Shown here one piece after another: positions 14,651 through 14,811 of a DNA stretch of 14,811 nucleotides. This DNA is from Bacillota bacterium (GTDB lineage Bacteria > Bacillota > Clostridia > Peptostreptococcales > Thermotaleaceae): positions 1-14,811 of the forward strand of contig JAMNXX010000205.1 of assembly GCA_023623095.1 (NCBI GenBank). Direction: 5' to 3'. The translations under genes and the position numbers were made by a program. Under the pieces are notes generated by a model. The model did not search any database. It was given only the letters and a program-made list of their open reading frames with translations, and was not told where the DNA came from. Numbering within the stretch: the stretch's first letter is position 1; each line of letters starts with the position of its first letter.

Positions 14651-14811
14651 TCAAATCAATAGTTCCCCTTGAATGAAAGCTGAAGTTTCCGGTTCTTGTG
14701 CATGATAAAGAATTCGACGAGCATCTCCCTTTTCCTTTATTTTTCCCCGATACATAAACGCAATTTCTTTACACAACCTCCTTGCCTGCTGCAAATTATG
14801 GGTTACGATGA
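14651..14811 (-). CDS. C-terminal end of an ABC transporter ATP-binding protein (PstB/TupC-like), 5' end outside window
   Basis: Only the last 52 codons are present. The peptide begins IVTHNLQQARRLCKEIAFMY, which is the H-loop (His of VTHN) and the following helix of an ABC ATPase of the phosphate/tungstate type. It continues RGKIKEKGDARRIL and ends near EPETSAFIQGELLI, matching the usual end of PstB and TupC proteins ('...T..FI.GEL'). The setting, directly before two MoeA genes, favours tungstate or molybdate import over phosphate. The permease and binding protein would be expected beyond the right edge. The transporter class is well supported; the substrate is inferred. Confidence 0.82.
   Translation of the reverse strand, partial: IVTHNLQQARRLCKEIAFMYRGKIKEKGDARRILYHAQEPETSAFIQGELLI

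Overview
The window looks like chromosomal DNA of an anaerobic, spore-forming, AT-rich Firmicute of the class Clostridia. The evidence is a gerA-type spore germination operon, a molybdenum/tungsten cofactor operon with a MoeA fused to a binding-protein-like domain, strong AGGAGG-type ribosome binding sites, GTG and TTG starts, and tRNA genes that encode their own CCA. I cannot name the species.

Layout from left to right. (1) 1-141: the 5' part of an unidentified minus-strand gene whose best ATG is followed at once by TAG. (2) 281-403: a 40-residue Cys/Gly-rich hydrophobic plus-strand gene. It shares a two-way terminator (444-466) with the operon facing it. (3) 472-4653, minus strand: germination receptor operon A-B-C plus a tiny two-helix membrane gene in the position of a 'D' subunit. 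The genes overlap or abut. (4) 4862-5014: apparent remnant of a HAD-family gene. (5) 5090-5477: tRNA-Val(GAC) and tRNA-Ala(GGC) with a clear promoter and terminator. (6) 5486-6421: RluA-family pseudouridine synthase, minus strand. (7) 6734-7546: NAD kinase, converging on an unrecognised 186-residue gene (7553-8113). (8) 8242-9309: a promoter next to a perfect palindrome, then a NUDIX hydrolase and a GmhB-like HAD phosphatase. (9) 9310-9362: a long hairpin between convergent units. (10) 9400-14811, minus strand: C-terminus of a PstB/TupC-like ABC ATPase, moeA, a moeA-PBP fusion, moaA, moaC and a MOSC-domain gene.

How the genes fit together. The Ger proteins form an inner spore membrane nutrient receptor. 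The cofactor operon seems to run from oxyanion import (ABC ATPase) through the first steps of pterin synthesis (MoaA, MoaC) to metal insertion (two different MoeA proteins), with a MOSC protein last. MoaD, MoaE, MoaB/MogA and the ABC permease and binding protein are not in the window; the latter two may lie beyond the right edge.

Most coding content is ordinary for such a genome. The points that deserve a second look are the fourth gene of the ger operon, the two MoeA types in tandem beside an ABC ATPase, the moaA leader with interleaved complementary segments, the palindrome at the NUDIX promoter, the HAD remnant and the ATG-TAG reading frame at the left edge. I did not find a CRISPR array, an insertion sequence, a prophage or a clear new defence system.
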